Both the position numbers and the translations under genes were made by a program. The notes under the pieces are model-generated. The model searched no databases. It had not been told where the DNA came from and was given only the letters and a program-made list of their open reading frames with translations. From Flavobacteriaceae bacterium (GTDB lineage: Bacteria; Bacteroidota; Bacteroidia; Flavobacteriales; Flavobacteriaceae), in contig JANQSO010000003.1 in NCBI GenBank assembly GCA_028284005.1, forward strand, positions 62,001-126,000: DNA of 64,000 nt, written 5' to 3'. Shown in pieces: positions 8,698-18,085 of this stretch (its first letter is position 1; each line of letters opens with the position of its first letter).

Positions 8698-9972
8698 ATG
8701 CAACGCGACCAACAGATTTTTGAATTGATCGAAGCCGAAAAACAACGCCAGTTAAACGGGCTGGAATTAATAGCTTCCGAAAATTTTGTAAGTAACCAGG
8801 TAATGGAAGCAGCCGGGTCTGTACTAACCAATAAATATGCGGAAGGCTACCCCGGAAAACGCTACTATGGTGGTTGTGAAATTGTAGATGAAGTTGAACA
8901 AATAGCTATCGATAGAGCTAAAGCACTTTTTGGGGCAGAATATGCAAATGTTCAGCCTCACAGCGGATCTCAAGCGAATACAGCCGTATTTGCTGCCTGT
9001 TTACAACCCGGAGATAAGTTTTTAGGTTTTGACCTGGCACATGGAGGGCATTTAACACATGGATCCCCTGTGAATTTTTCCGGGAAATTATATACTCCGG
9101 TATTCTATGGTGTAGAAGAAAGTACCGGAATGTTAAATTATGATATGATCGAAGAAATAGCCGTTCGTGAACAGCCTAAAATGATCATTGCCGGAGCTTC
9201 CGCTTATTCCAGAGAAATAGATTACAAACGATTTAGAGAAATAGCAGATAAGGTAGGTGCTATTTTGATGGCAGATATTGCACATCCGGCAGGTTTAATA
9301 GCCAAAGGGATTATTTCGGACCCGATACCACATTGCCATGTGGTTACAACCACTACTCATAAAACACTACGTGGCCCTCGCGGGGGAATGATCCTGATGG
9401 GAAAGGATTTTGACAATCCTTTTGGAATAACACTTAAAAACGGAAACCTTCGTAAGATGTCCTCATTGCTGGATAGTGGGATCTTTCCGGGAAATCAGGG
9501 AGGACCCCTGGAACATATCATTGCGGCAAAGGCAATTGCGTTCGGGGAAGCGCTAACAGACGATTTTTTACATTATATGGTTCAGGTGAAGAAAAATGCT
9601 GCGGTTATGGCACAGGCATTTATGGATAAAGGATATAAAGTTATTTCCGGTGGTACGGACAATCACATGATGTTGATCGACCTTCGCAATAAGAACATTA
9701 CCGGTAAGCAAGCTGAAGAAGCTTTGGGAAAAGCAGATATCACGGTTAACAAGAATATGGTACCGTTCGATGATAAATCACCTTTTGTTACTAGTGGGAT
9801 CAGGATAGGCACTGCTGCGGTTACTACACGAGGCCTGACCGAAGATAATATGCTTCAGACCGTAGAATTAATAGATGAGGTGATCACTAATTTTGAAGAC
9901 GATGCCAGGCTGGAAGCAATTTCAGAAAAGGTATATGCAATGATGGCAGGTAAGCCGCTCTTTAAAGAATAA
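8698..9972 (+). CDS. glyA: Serine hydroxymethyltransferase
   Basis: A 424-residue PLP enzyme of standard bacterial length, interconverting serine and glycine while charging tetrahydrofolate with a one-carbon unit. Motifs run as expected: [13 protein letters not shown] near the start, [22 protein letters not shown], and [14 protein letters not shown] with the PLP lysine at about Lys222. The cytoplasmic enzyme feeds purine, thymidylate and methionine synthesis. A promoter element lies at 8663. The next gene, a GNAT acetyltransferase, begins two bases after the stop, so they are probably co-transcribed. Confidence 0.97.
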   Translation: MQRDQQIFELIEAEKQRQLNGLELIASENFVSNQVMEAAGSVLTNKYAEGYPGKRYYGGCEIVDEVEQIAIDRAKALFGAEYANVQPHSGSQANTAVFAACLQPGDKFLGFDLAHGGHLTHGSPVNFSGKLYTPVFYGVEESTGMLNYDMIEEIAVREQPKMIIAGASAYSREIDYKRFREIADKVGAILMADIAHPAGLIAKGIISDPIPHCHVVTTTTHKTLRGPRGGMILMGKDFDNPFGITLKNGNLRKMSSLLDSGIFPGNQGGPLEHIIAAKAIAFGEALTDDFLHYMVQVKKNAAVMAQAFMDKGYKVISGGTDNHMMLIDLRNKNITGKQAEEALGKADITVNKNMVPFDDKSPFVTSGIRIGTAAVTTRGLTEDNMLQTVELIDEVITNFEDDARLEAISEKVYAMMAGKPLFKE

Positions 9973-9974
9973 AC

Positions 9975-10490
9975 ATGACCCTTATTGAGACCAAAAGACT
10001 TCAACTAAGAGAATACACCCTTCAGGATGCTCCGTTCATCTATGATCTTATGAATAGTGAAGGCTGGTTGAAGTATATTGGCGACAGGAAGATCCACACG
10101 ATAAAAGATGCCGAAGCATATATTGAGAAATCATATTTGCCATGTTATAAGGACCCAGGTTATGGAGCCTTTATAGTAGAATTAAAAGAAACCGGAACTC
10201 CTATTGGTTCTTGCGGCTTGTACAAACGAAAAGATCTGGAGCACCCGGATGTAGGTTTTGCTTTTTTAAAGGAATACACACATAAAGGGTACGGCTTTGA
10301 GTCTGCGCAAGCTGTTATGGAATATGCGAAAAACACACTGAATATGACTACGATCCTGGGTTTTACGGTTTCATACAATACAGCCTCTATAAAGCTTTTG
10401 GAAAAACTGGGGCTAAAGCGATCCGGAACCTATACATTTAAAGACGACCCTGAAGAATTATTGCTTTTTTCGACTAAATTCAATTTCTAG
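9975..10490 (+). CDS. GNAT family N-acetyltransferase (RimJ/RimL type)
   Basis: A 171-residue acetyltransferase. It opens with TKRLQLREYTLQDAPFIYDLM, the usual start of the RimJ/RimL branch. The acetyl-CoA segment is GYGFESAQAVMEYA (about 103-116), preceded by PDVGFAFLKEYTHKG. The final NTASIKLLEKLGLKRSGTY is the standard closing element. The acceptor could be a protein N-terminus, an amino sugar or a small molecule; sequence does not decide. It follows glyA with a 2-nt gap and is followed by an AT-rich stem (10494-10511) and an AT-rich patch. Confidence 0.88.
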   Translation: MTLIETKRLQLREYTLQDAPFIYDLMNSEGWLKYIGDRKIHTIKDAEAYIEKSYLPCYKDPGYGAFIVELKETGTPIGSCGLYKRKDLEHPDVGFAFLKEYTHKGYGFESAQAVMEYAKNTLNMTTILGFTVSYNTASIKLLEKLGLKRSGTYTFKDDPEELLLFSTKFNF

Positions 10491-10493
10491 GTC

Positions 10494-10511
10494 CATTATT
10501 ATTTAATAATG
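10494..10511. terminator. AT-only hairpin after the GNAT gene (weak)
   Basis: CATTATTA and TAATAATG are complementary 8-nt arms separated by two bases, starting 4 nt after the stop. There are almost no GC pairs and no clear T run, so termination is uncertain. The rest of 10512-10748 is AT-rich without a recognisable gene. Confidence 0.3.
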
Positions 10512-10748
10512 ATTAAACTAAGATGAAGGAAATTTTAATATCTGACATTAGTGTTTACATTTTTTATGCTTTATAGTTTAAATTATTATATCTTTATAAA
10601 TGCATTAGAAACTTAGTGCAATACAAATAATTACTCTCCCCCTATTTTATTAAATTGAGAATTCAGAAAATTAAATTTTTGAATTAAATAATATCATCTT
10701 TTAGCCTTTTAGTGATAAAACTTGTATTAATCATAAAATTTAAAAATC

Positions 10749-11570
10749 ATGGAGTCTAATAGAAAATATGAAAGCATATTTATTGCTTTCATTATTGTAA
10801 TATGTCTTATTCTTGGAATTGTTACCAATTTACAATTTGAAGGGGTAACTATTTCCTCTATATGTTTCGCCATCTGTATCACTTCATTAGTTTATTGGTT
10901 TCTTGGAGGTATTCAAAATGCAACGTTTAATGTAGGGTATCTTAAACTAGGAGGAAGTATAGCCGCATTATTAGGAGGATTTTATTTTATAAATCAAGAA
11001 TTAAGAAAAGATAATGAATGTGCCATTGTATTCGAAGATATAACTGAAAAATTTTATGCTGTTGGAAAAAATTCTGGTCTATCGAAGAAAGTCTACCTTA
11101 AAAGAGGCGAAAAGATTCTGGACTCAATTCCAGCTATACCTAAGGAATTTAATAAGGATAAGAATTTAAATTTAAGTTCTAATTTGATTGTCAAAAATAA
11201 AGACTTGGTTTTAGGCAAAATTGATAAAGATGGCTTATCAGCCGAAGGTTTTTTTAGAGCGATAGCTGCAGAGGACAATCAATATGAACCTTTTAAGTTA
11301 ACACTTGCTAAATCCACTTATAAAAGCGAGTCAGATCGTAATTTTATTTTAACTGTAAAATCTTTTGGGAACTATAATGAGGTATACTATAATATTAAGT
11401 TACAAGATTCAGAAGAACCACCATATCCAAAAATGTTAAAGAACAAGGATATTAAAATCATCAATGTAGATAATAAGTCCTTCTTAATAGCTATAACACA
11501 AGCTGACTTCACGGTAAGTGATGATAAAAAATATGTCCAATTTTCAGTAAAACCTTTAAAAAAAGTATGA
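10749..11570 (+). CDS. Orphan membrane-anchored protein in an AT-rich patch
   Basis: A 273-residue protein I do not recognise. Two or three membrane segments lie in the first 85 residues (about 10-27 IFIAFIIVICLILGIV, 33-52 ISSICFAICITSLVYWFLG, 68-83 GGSIAALLGGFYFI). About 190 polar residues of mixed beta/alpha character follow, presumably in the periplasm or cytoplasm as one domain. Codon use is visibly richer in A and T than in the flanking genes, and both intergenic sides are AT-rich with palindromes, which suggests acquisition by transfer or relaxed constraint. No neighbour hints at its job. Confidence 0.7.
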   Translation: MESNRKYESIFIAFIIVICLILGIVTNLQFEGVTISSICFAICITSLVYWFLGGIQNATFNVGYLKLGGSIAALLGGFYFINQELRKDNECAIVFEDITEKFYAVGKNSGLSKKVYLKRGEKILDSIPAIPKEFNKDKNLNLSSNLIVKNKDLVLGKIDKDGLSAEGFFRAIAAEDNQYEPFKLTLAKSTYKSESDRNFILTVKSFGNYNEVYYNIKLQDSEEPPYPKMLKNKDIKIINVDNKSFLIAITQADFTVSDDKKYVQFSVKPLKKV

Positions 11571-11622
11571 TTTTTAGTATTCAGTCTATGTCTATTGCAC
11601 ATATAGATTAACACAAACAATA

Positions 11623-11646
11623 AATATGTTTAATATTAAACATATT
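11623..11646. repeat. Perfect 24-bp AT-rich palindrome
   Basis: AATATGTTTAAT (11623-11634) is followed immediately by its exact complement (11635-11646). It lies 53 nt after the orphan membrane gene and 92 nt before the FG-GAP gene. It could be a hairpin ending the orphan gene or a binding site. Confidence 0.6.
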
Positions 11647-11690
11647 CCAACTGTTTAAAATAATCCTAATTTTTTTATACATTTATAGGA

Positions 11691-11708
11691 AGTTGTTTTA
11701 GGACAACT
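11691..11708. promoter_or_regulatory. Inverted repeat before FG-GAP gene
   Basis: AGTTGT and ACAACT are separated by 6 nt (11691-11696 and 11703-11708), 30 nt before the ATG at 11738. The position suits an operator or a leader hairpin; there is no further support. Confidence 0.35.
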
Positions 11709-11737
11709 ATTCATGTATAATATAAAGTAGTTAGGGC

Positions 11738-13468
11738 ATGCAGTATATTTTTACATTAATAGTTCTGTTCATTGGCGCGTCAAACATGCTAATTGGGCAG
11801 ATCCAGTTTAGTGACCAGTCAGCTCTTTTGGGCTGCAGCAATTCTTCTTATGGAGTGGGTACCTTAGGAGGTGGGATTTCTTTTTTTGACTTTGATGCCG
11901 ATGGTTGGGATGATATCACGGTTTCATCGGAATTTGGAGAACCCATACGTTTCTTTAGAAATGACCAGGGTACTTTTTCACCGGTCACCTTTAATTTTGC
12001 AGATCAGTTTGCGGAAACCAAAACGGTACAATGGGTTGATTTTGATAATGATGGTGACTACGACCTGTTTTCAGTAAGTAATACACATGCATATCGTTTG
12101 TATGAGAACGATGGCAATATGCAGTTTACAGACATTAGTCCTGCTGCCGGATTAGCAGTACCTGATTATCATTCCTGGGGTGCTTCCTGGGGGGACTATA
12201 ACAATGACGGTTGGCTAGACCTTTTTGTGAGTTCCCGGGACAATGGTACGGCCAATGTCCATAATAAACTGTATAAGAATAACGGAGATCAAACTTTTAC
12301 AGATGTTACAGTAAGTGCAGGGATATCCACAGATGACTTTATTACTTTTTGTTCGGTGTTCTTTGATTATAACAATGATGGATGGCAGGATATATACATG
12401 GCGAATGACCGTCCCTGGAATTTGAATATTTTATATGAAAATAACGGAGATGGTACTTTTTCGGATGTGAGTGCTGCTTCCGGTGCCGATATTGGTATAT
12501 CTGCCATGTCCAATACCATAGGTGATTACAATAAAGATGGCTGGTTGGATATTTACATTACCAATATACCGGATGGGAATGTCTTTTTAAAGAATAATGG
12601 TGACGGCACCTTTACCGATATTGCTCAAGCCAATGGTACCTTTATGGAATCCTATGCCTGGGGTGCAGTATTTTTGGATGCTGAAAATGATACGGACCTC
12701 GATCTGTATGTGAGTAGTATGCTAACCAATAGCCAGACATTATATATAACCTCGGCTTTTTATGAAAATGACGGAACCGGAATGTATTCTATTCCGGCAG
12801 ATGCCGGTTTCGAGGATGATGCGGGGCGAAGCTATGCCAATGCTGTTGGTGATATAACGAATGACGGTTACCCGGATATGTGCGTTTTGAACTTTCAACC
12901 GGATGATATTTATCTGTGGCACAATGAGAGCCCGCAAAATAACAATTGGATAAAGGTCAAGTTGCAGGGAGATGTTAGCAATCGACAAGGAATTGGTTCT
13001 TGGATCGAGATTTCGGTAAACGGACAAAAACAGTATAATTATACTTTGTGTGGAGAGGGATATATAGCTCAGAATTCGGGTTATGAGTTCTTTGGAATTG
13101 GTTCGGCTACTTCCATAGACTATATAAAGGTAACATGGCTAAGTGGAATTGTAGATATTATCAATAATCCGGCAATTAATGTTCAGGGAACCATTGTAGA
13201 AGGGAGCAATGTACTGGCTGTAGAAGAACAGCCCTTACCTGAAGATGCTATAGCGGTATTTCCAAATCCTGTTCGGGAAATACTTCAGCTTAAGATTCCG
13301 CAGGAACTACTTCATACATCTGTACGTATGCTGGATATTCATGGAAGAACACTTTTCTCAAAAAAGATGCAGACACTTTCAGAGCACATTGATATTTCTG
13401 CCTATTCCAAAGGGGTATATTACTTTACTTTCGAAAATAATGTCACTAAAAAGGTAATAATCTATTAA
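11738..13468 (+). CDS. FG-GAP/VCBS repeat protein with ASPIC/UnbV-like domain and T9SS sorting tail
   Basis: A 576-residue secreted protein. A signal peptide (about 1-20, ending IGQIQ) is followed by at least seven FG-GAP-type blades with DxDxDG-like calcium loops (DFDADGWDD, DFDNDGDYD, DYNNDGWLD, DYNNDGWQD, DYNKDGWLD, DITNDGYPD). NNWIKVKLQGDVSNRQGIGSWIEI and the strands after it match the ASPIC/UnbV domain of CRTAC-like proteins. The tail VFPNPVREILQLKIP...GVYYFTFENNVTKKVIIY is a type A T9SS C-terminal signal, so the protein should cross the outer membrane and be surface-attached or released. A role in adhesion or binding is likely; no catalytic motif is seen. Confidence 0.88.
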   Translation: MQYIFTLIVLFIGASNMLIGQIQFSDQSALLGCSNSSYGVGTLGGGISFFDFDADGWDDITVSSEFGEPIRFFRNDQGTFSPVTFNFADQFAETKTVQWVDFDNDGDYDLFSVSNTHAYRLYENDGNMQFTDISPAAGLAVPDYHSWGASWGDYNNDGWLDLFVSSRDNGTANVHNKLYKNNGDQTFTDVTVSAGISTDDFITFCSVFFDYNNDGWQDIYMANDRPWNLNILYENNGDGTFSDVSAASGADIGISAMSNTIGDYNKDGWLDIYITNIPDGNVFLKNNGDGTFTDIAQANGTFMESYAWGAVFLDAENDTDLDLYVSSMLTNSQTLYITSAFYENDGTGMYSIPADAGFEDDAGRSYANAVGDITNDGYPDMCVLNFQPDDIYLWHNESPQNNNWIKVKLQGDVSNRQGIGSWIEISVNGQKQYNYTLCGEGYIAQNSGYEFFGIGSATSIDYIKVTWLSGIVDIINNPAINVQGTIVEGSNVLAVEEQPLPEDAIAVFPNPVREILQLKIPQELLHTSVRMLDIHGRTLFSKKMQTLSEHIDISAYSKGVYYFTFENNVTKKVIIY

Positions 13469-13531
13469 TTTGAAACCAGCAGGGATATTGTTATCTTGGA
13501 AAACAGAACTTGAAATAATTACACATCGATC

Positions 13532-14059
13532 ATGAATTTTAGACTGGATAGGTCCATTGCTATTCTGGAAAGAGCCCCGGAAACCTATAAAGCATTACTA
13601 TATAATCTTCCTGAAGACTGGATCTATGTAGACGAAGGGAAAGATAGCTGGAATCCGCATGAAATCATGGGGCATTTGATACTTGGAGAACAAACCGACT
13701 GGATCCCAAGAACAAGGATCATGCTTAGTGATTTGGAGGATAGGGCATTCACTCCTTTTGATATGCAGGGCCATTTAGAGATATGTAAAGGAAAGACCAT
13801 GGAACAACTGGTAGATGAATTCACCAGGCTTCGAAGTAAAAACCTGAAAGAACTTATCTCATGGAATCTTTCTGAAGCCGATTTGTCCAGAACAGGCATT
13901 CATCCTGAATTTGGAACGATTACAGTCAGACAACATCTGGCAACCTGGGTTATTCACGACTTGAGCCATCTTAACCAAATAACCAGGGTTATGGCTAAGT
14001 ACTACAGAGATGATGTAGGGCCATGGACCAAATATTTTCGCCTTTTAAAGCATGGTTAA
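13532..14059 (+). CDS. DinB/YfiT-like four-helix protein
   Basis: A 175-residue cytoplasmic protein of the DinB superfamily. Histidines typical of the metal site lie in WNPHEIMGHLILGEQ (about 45-59) and RQHLATWVIHDLSHLNQI (about 138-155). Some members are bacillithiol or other thiol S-transferases (BstA/YfiT group), others have no known activity. With ytxJ present in the window a thiol-transferase role is possible, but this is inference. It stands alone, 63 nt after the T9SS gene. Confidence 0.78.
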   Translation: MNFRLDRSIAILERAPETYKALLYNLPEDWIYVDEGKDSWNPHEIMGHLILGEQTDWIPRTRIMLSDLEDRAFTPFDMQGHLEICKGKTMEQLVDEFTRLRSKNLKELISWNLSEADLSRTGIHPEFGTITVRQHLATWVIHDLSHLNQITRVMAKYYRDDVGPWTKYFRLLKHG

Positions 14060-14086
14060 ATCTTCTTTTTACTGAATAAGAACCAG

Positions 14087-14098
14087 AATACCCCATAT
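14087..14098. promoter_or_regulatory. Candidate regulator box upstream of the propeller kinase
   Basis: AATACCCCATAT, also found exactly at 18009-18020 before the OmpA fusion gene. The two copies bracket the kinase and LuxR-type regulator. It resembles NarL-type heptamers (TACYYMT) without matching exactly. Confidence 0.5.
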
Positions 14099-14134
14099 TA
14101 TGTATTTCTTGTTCCTCTTTAAATCCTTATTTTT

Positions 14135-14153
14135 AAGGTTGTTAAACAACCTT
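14135..14153. promoter_or_regulatory. Perfect inverted repeat touching the kinase start
   Basis: AAGGTTGTT, one central A, then AACAACCTT. It overlaps the proposed TTG start codon at 14152, where a bound protein or an RNA hairpin could limit initiation. Confidence 0.5.
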
Positions 14154-17100
14154 GTTCATCTTTTTGAGGCGCACAAACAAAATAGAGTTTTCCATTTTGA
14201 TATGGCTTTTCCTGTTCCTAATTATTGAAACAGGCTATTCGCAATATTATGAAGTTTCCCGTTATGCAGATGATAGTGGCTTGCCATCAAGAATAGTCAA
14301 GGGAGTATCTCAAGACCCCAAAGGCTTCTTGTGGGTAGCCGGCAATAATGGGCTTTACAAATTTGACGGACAGAAATTCAGGCCTTATTATGCTTCTTTA
14401 AAAGATACTACGGGACTTAGAGACAATAAGATCAATGCTGTTTTAGCAGCTTCTAACGGTACTGTATGGATCGCTACTCCAAAAGGGCTTCATGTACTGC
14501 AAAATGATGTGATCGAATATGTTGCACTAACTGACAACTCATCCAGTAGTCAGAGTCACGTTATAGGGCTGTTTGAGGATAGCGCCAAAAATATTTGGGT
14601 GAGCACCTATGACGGCCTTTTCATTGTAGAAAGTGAAACAGGAAATGTTCTTAATTTTTCAGAAAAAGAAAATAATAATGTTAGGGACAATACTTTTTGG
14701 AGTGTTACTGAAGACCATAAGGGTAGAATCTGGGCCTGTAGGTCCGGAAAACCTCCGTTGCTTATTGAAAAGGAAACGTATCGTTTTAAAGAACTTTCTT
14801 TTAACTTAACTAGTTCGGTCAAAGATAAGGATATCACCCCGCTTAAATATGTTCAGTACAATGACTCTATCATATTAATGTCTTCAGGTTTGGGTTTATT
14901 AAAAGCTTCTTATGATAACGATTCTACTCTTACCGTAAGTAGATTTTATACTGCAGAAGGCACTGAGGCAGCCGGAGATTATATTTACGGAGCCATTGTA
15001 GACAGTGACCAAAATATATGGACAGCTACCTGGAAGAATCGCTTTAAGAAATACCGCATTGTTGACGGCGCTCTTATAGAACAAGAGGTTATAAGTAGAA
15101 ACGGACTTTTAAATATGTCCGGGCATGCCCGCAATGTTTATGAAGACTCACAAAAAAACATTTGGATCTCCAATTCTAACGGCCTCTATAAGCTAAGTGA
15201 GAACAAAGGGAAGATATTTACTTTTCCACCCAGTCACATAGACAATTGTTTTGAAGACCTCTATAGTATTTACGGTATGGCAGAAGATAAAGGAGGATAT
15301 CTTTGGATCACTACGCCAAGGGACCTGTACCGCTTTAAAAAGGAAGATCTTTTGACCAGAGACTGCCCTACAGCACATCTACAATTTAAGAATATACATT
15401 TTCAACGTGCCCGGGACATTATGGTAGATACGGAAAACCGCCTGTGGGTCAGTGGTCCTGAGGGTATCAGTATTAGTCAGTTAGATGCTAATTACAATCC
15501 CGGGAAGTTTTTTCATCTTACTGCCGCCAATGGATTGCCTCATAAATGGTCCAATGGTGTATATCAGGCAGATAAGAATACATTTTGGGTTGGTAATTAT
15601 ACACGCCTGGTGAAAATTACTTTTCCGGACGGGAATCATTTGCACCCCGAGATTTCTACTTACAACTCCAGTAATGAACGGGATGATGCCTTGGTGAATT
15701 CGTATACGTTGGACATTGAAGCCGATAAAAACGGAGCGATATGGATTGGGACGTTTTCAGGATTGAGCAAATTGAATTCGGAAGAAGAGGAGGGTACTTT
15801 CACTAATTATACCAGTGTTTTTGGACAGTATGACCAACTGACCAATAATGCGATCAAAAAGATATTCAAAGATAGTAAGGGCAGGCTGTGGATTGGAACC
15901 CAAACGGGATTGAACTTGTTTATAGAAGCTACCAATAATTTTCTGCAATTAGGAAGGGAAGAAGGTTTGCCGTCTGAGTACATATTAGGAATAGAAGAAG
16001 ACTCGTCCGGGAATCTTTGGGTTGCAACCACCAGAGGGCTTATGAAAGCCGTATATAATGATTCAATGGAATCATTTGTCCATATAGAATACTATACGAC
16101 CAGAGATGGCCTGGCGGATAACATCACCAATCTAAGGGCTTTGTATATTGATGATGATGACAATGTGTTTATTGGTAGTGCAAATGCTTTAAGTATATTA
16201 GGCCGTTCCAAAACGTCTATAGAAGCAAGGGAGTTTAGATTAGCTTTAACAACTGTTGAAAGTACGCAGAAACAACGGCAGGGTTTTGTTTCGGTGAAGA
16301 ATGTCATTAACGATAATACGATCAAATTGCCACATCGCGAAAATTCAATTAAATTAAGTTATGCGGCATTAGATTTTACAGACCCTGTTTATAATCGTTA
16401 TCGCCATAAATTTTTACCGGTGAACGAAGATTGGATACATACGGGAAGTACTTCAGAGCTTACCTATTACAATCTTTCCCCCGGAGAGTATGAGTTCATT
16501 TTGGATGGAAGCAATAACCAGGGAATATGGGCTCAGGAACCCATTCAATTGAAGGTGATTATTGCTCCTCCTTTCTGGAAGTCCAACCTGGCATTCTTAC
16601 TGTATTTTATTCTGGGTGGGATCCTTTTACGTTTTTTGTATATGACCAGGATCCGCAAACGAGAACGTGAGCTGGAACAGGAAGCAAAACTTGAAAAAGC
16701 ACTGGTGCAGGAACGTGAGCAGCTTCGAAAGGAGAACACGGCAGATTTCCACGATGAACTGGGATCTAAGGTGACTAAAATATCTTTGTTCTTAACTTTG
16801 GCGGAACGAAGTTTAAAAGAAAGGAAAGACCCTTCAGAGTGGTTTGCAAAGATCCGGAATAATATCAAGGACCTTTCGGGAGGATTCCGGGACCTGTTAT
16901 GGGTGATCGACCCGCAAAAGGATAGTCTAAGTGATGCTTTTCTTCGACTGAAAGATTTTGGAGAAGACCTCTTTAACCAAACTGAAATAGATTTTAGGAC
17001 TACCGGATATGAAGTGAGTCAGATGCAACTACTATTGGACCCGCAAACTAAAAAACAAGTAGTGATGATCTTTAAAGAAGCTATGAATAATTGCTTAAAA

Positions 17101-17349
17101 TATGCAGATTGCAGTACGGTAGTTTTAAATGTAACAGCGAATGAACAATATTCCAATATCATATTGAAAGATGACGGAAAGGGGTTTAATGTTGTGGAAA
17201 AATCAAAAGGAAGGGGACTAAAGAATATGATAGATCGTGCTAAGAAGATAGGTGCAGAGATAGACATAACATCTTCACAATTAGGAACGAGTATCCTGTT
17301 GAAGCGAATACCCCATTCGAGCGATGATTACCATTTGGAGGCTATGTAA
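14152..17349 (+). CDS. Two-component propeller sensor histidine kinase (HisKA_3 type)
   Basis: A 1065-residue one-piece sensor. After a signal-anchor (about 14-30) come two-component propeller repeats filling two seven-bladed beta-propellers (about 35-690; repeated motifs such as DPKGFLWVAGNNGLYKFDG and DSKGRLWIGTQTGLN). A Y_Y_Y domain follows (about 715-800), then one membrane helix (about 805-825) and a coiled coil. The kinase core has the HisKA_3 box ADFHDELGSKVTKIS with His867 and an HATPase segment with LKDDGKGFN and GRGLKNM. The TTG at 14152 is the best start because it gives the signal sequence; no ATG lies before residue 30. The partner regulator begins 10 nt downstream. Confidence 0.92.
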   Translation: MFIFLRRTNKIEFSILIWLFLFLIIETGYSQYYEVSRYADDSGLPSRIVKGVSQDPKGFLWVAGNNGLYKFDGQKFRPYYASLKDTTGLRDNKINAVLAASNGTVWIATPKGLHVLQNDVIEYVALTDNSSSSQSHVIGLFEDSAKNIWVSTYDGLFIVESETGNVLNFSEKENNNVRDNTFWSVTEDHKGRIWACRSGKPPLLIEKETYRFKELSFNLTSSVKDKDITPLKYVQYNDSIILMSSGLGLLKASYDNDSTLTVSRFYTAEGTEAAGDYIYGAIVDSDQNIWTATWKNRFKKYRIVDGALIEQEVISRNGLLNMSGHARNVYEDSQKNIWISNSNGLYKLSENKGKIFTFPPSHIDNCFEDLYSIYGMAEDKGGYLWITTPRDLYRFKKEDLLTRDCPTAHLQFKNIHFQRARDIMVDTENRLWVSGPEGISISQLDANYNPGKFFHLTAANGLPHKWSNGVYQADKNTFWVGNYTRLVKITFPDGNHLHPEISTYNSSNERDDALVNSYTLDIEADKNGAIWIGTFSGLSKLNSEEEEGTFTNYTSVFGQYDQLTNNAIKKIFKDSKGRLWIGTQTGLNLFIEATNNFLQLGREEGLPSEYILGIEEDSSGNLWVATTRGLMKAVYNDSMESFVHIEYYTTRDGLADNITNLRALYIDDDDNVFIGSANALSILGRSKTSIEAREFRLALTTVESTQKQRQGFVSVKNVINDNTIKLPHRENSIKLSYAALDFTDPVYNRYRHKFLPVNEDWIHTGSTSELTYYNLSPGEYEFILDGSNNQGIWAQEPIQLKVIIAPPFWKSNLAFLLYFILGGILLRFLYMTRIRKRERELEQEAKLEKALVQEREQLRKENTADFHDELGSKVTKISLFLTLAERSLKERKDPSEWFAKIRNNIKDLSGGFRDLLWVIDPQKDSLSDAFLRLKDFGEDLFNQTEIDFRTTGYEVSQMQLLLDPQTKKQVVMIFKEAMNNCLKYADCSTVVLNVTANEQYSNIILKDDGKGFNVVEKSKGRGLKNMIDRAKKIGAEIDITSSQLGTSILLKRIPHSSDDYHLEAM

Positions 17350-17359
17350 AAAAATATAG

Positions 17360-17986
17360 ATGGACCGGGAGAATATTCATATTGCCATTGTGGAAGACGA
17401 TAAAGAGATTCGCCAGACGTTGTCATTGATCATTGATGGGTCTAAAGGGTTTTCCTGTAAGTACGCTTTTCCCGATGGGGAGTCTGCCATCGCTTCCATA
17501 GCCAAACTGCCAATAGATGTTGTTTTAATGGATATTGACCTTCCCGGAAAATCCGGAATTGAAGTTACACGCGAATTAAAAAAGAAATGTCCGGACCTGG
17601 ATTTTATAATGCTCACCGTACAGAGCGATGACGACTCTATCTTCGAATCCCTTTGTGTAGGGGCATCCGGTTACCTGTTAAAGGACACAAACCCGGCAGA
17701 TTTACTGGTTCATATAAGAGAGGTATACAGAGGAGGTTCACCCATGAGCAGTCAAATAGCACGTAGAATCATCAACTCTTTTCGTATCATCGAAAACCCA
17801 CTGTCCGAACGTGAGACAGAAGTACTAAAAATGCTAAGCAAAGGAATGAACTATAAGGAAGTTGCAGAAGAGATCTTCTTAAGTCCGCATACTGTAAAAA
17901 CTCATATCAAAAATATCTATTCCAAGCTACATGTAAACAATAGGGCAGAGGCAATTTATAAGGCGTTGAAGCAAAAACTAATCTAA
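17360..17986 (+). CDS. LuxR/NarL-family response regulator
   Basis: A 208-residue regulator. The receiver domain (about 6-120) has the acidic pair in IVEDDKE, the phosphoacceptor Asp58 in VVLMDIDLPGKSG, and the conserved Lys in LLKDTNPADL. The LuxR-type helix-turn-helix is at about 143-205 (LSERETEVLKMLSKGMNYKEVAEEIFLSPHTVKTHIKNI). It is the cognate partner of the kinase encoded 10 nt upstream, and the two are clearly one operon. A 12-bp sequence shared by the region before the kinase and the region after this gene is a candidate binding site. Confidence 0.95.
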   Translation: MDRENIHIAIVEDDKEIRQTLSLIIDGSKGFSCKYAFPDGESAIASIAKLPIDVVLMDIDLPGKSGIEVTRELKKKCPDLDFIMLTVQSDDDSIFESLCVGASGYLLKDTNPADLLVHIREVYRGGSPMSSQIARRIINSFRIIENPLSERETEVLKMLSKGMNYKEVAEEIFLSPHTVKTHIKNIYSKLHVNNRAEAIYKALKQKLI

Positions 17987-18008
17987 TTCCTACTTTTTAT
18001 TTTTCACA

Positions 18009-18020
18009 AATACCCCATAT
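18009..18020. promoter_or_regulatory. Candidate regulator box upstream of the OmpA fusion gene
   Basis: Exact second copy of AATACCCCATAT from 14087-14098. It is 65 nt before the ATG at 18086, a suitable distance for an activator site. Confidence 0.5.
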
Positions 18021-18085
18021 AAGCGATTGACCGAAGTTGCTGTTTGTCAGATATTTGGACTTATTAATCCATAAATATCTCACAA

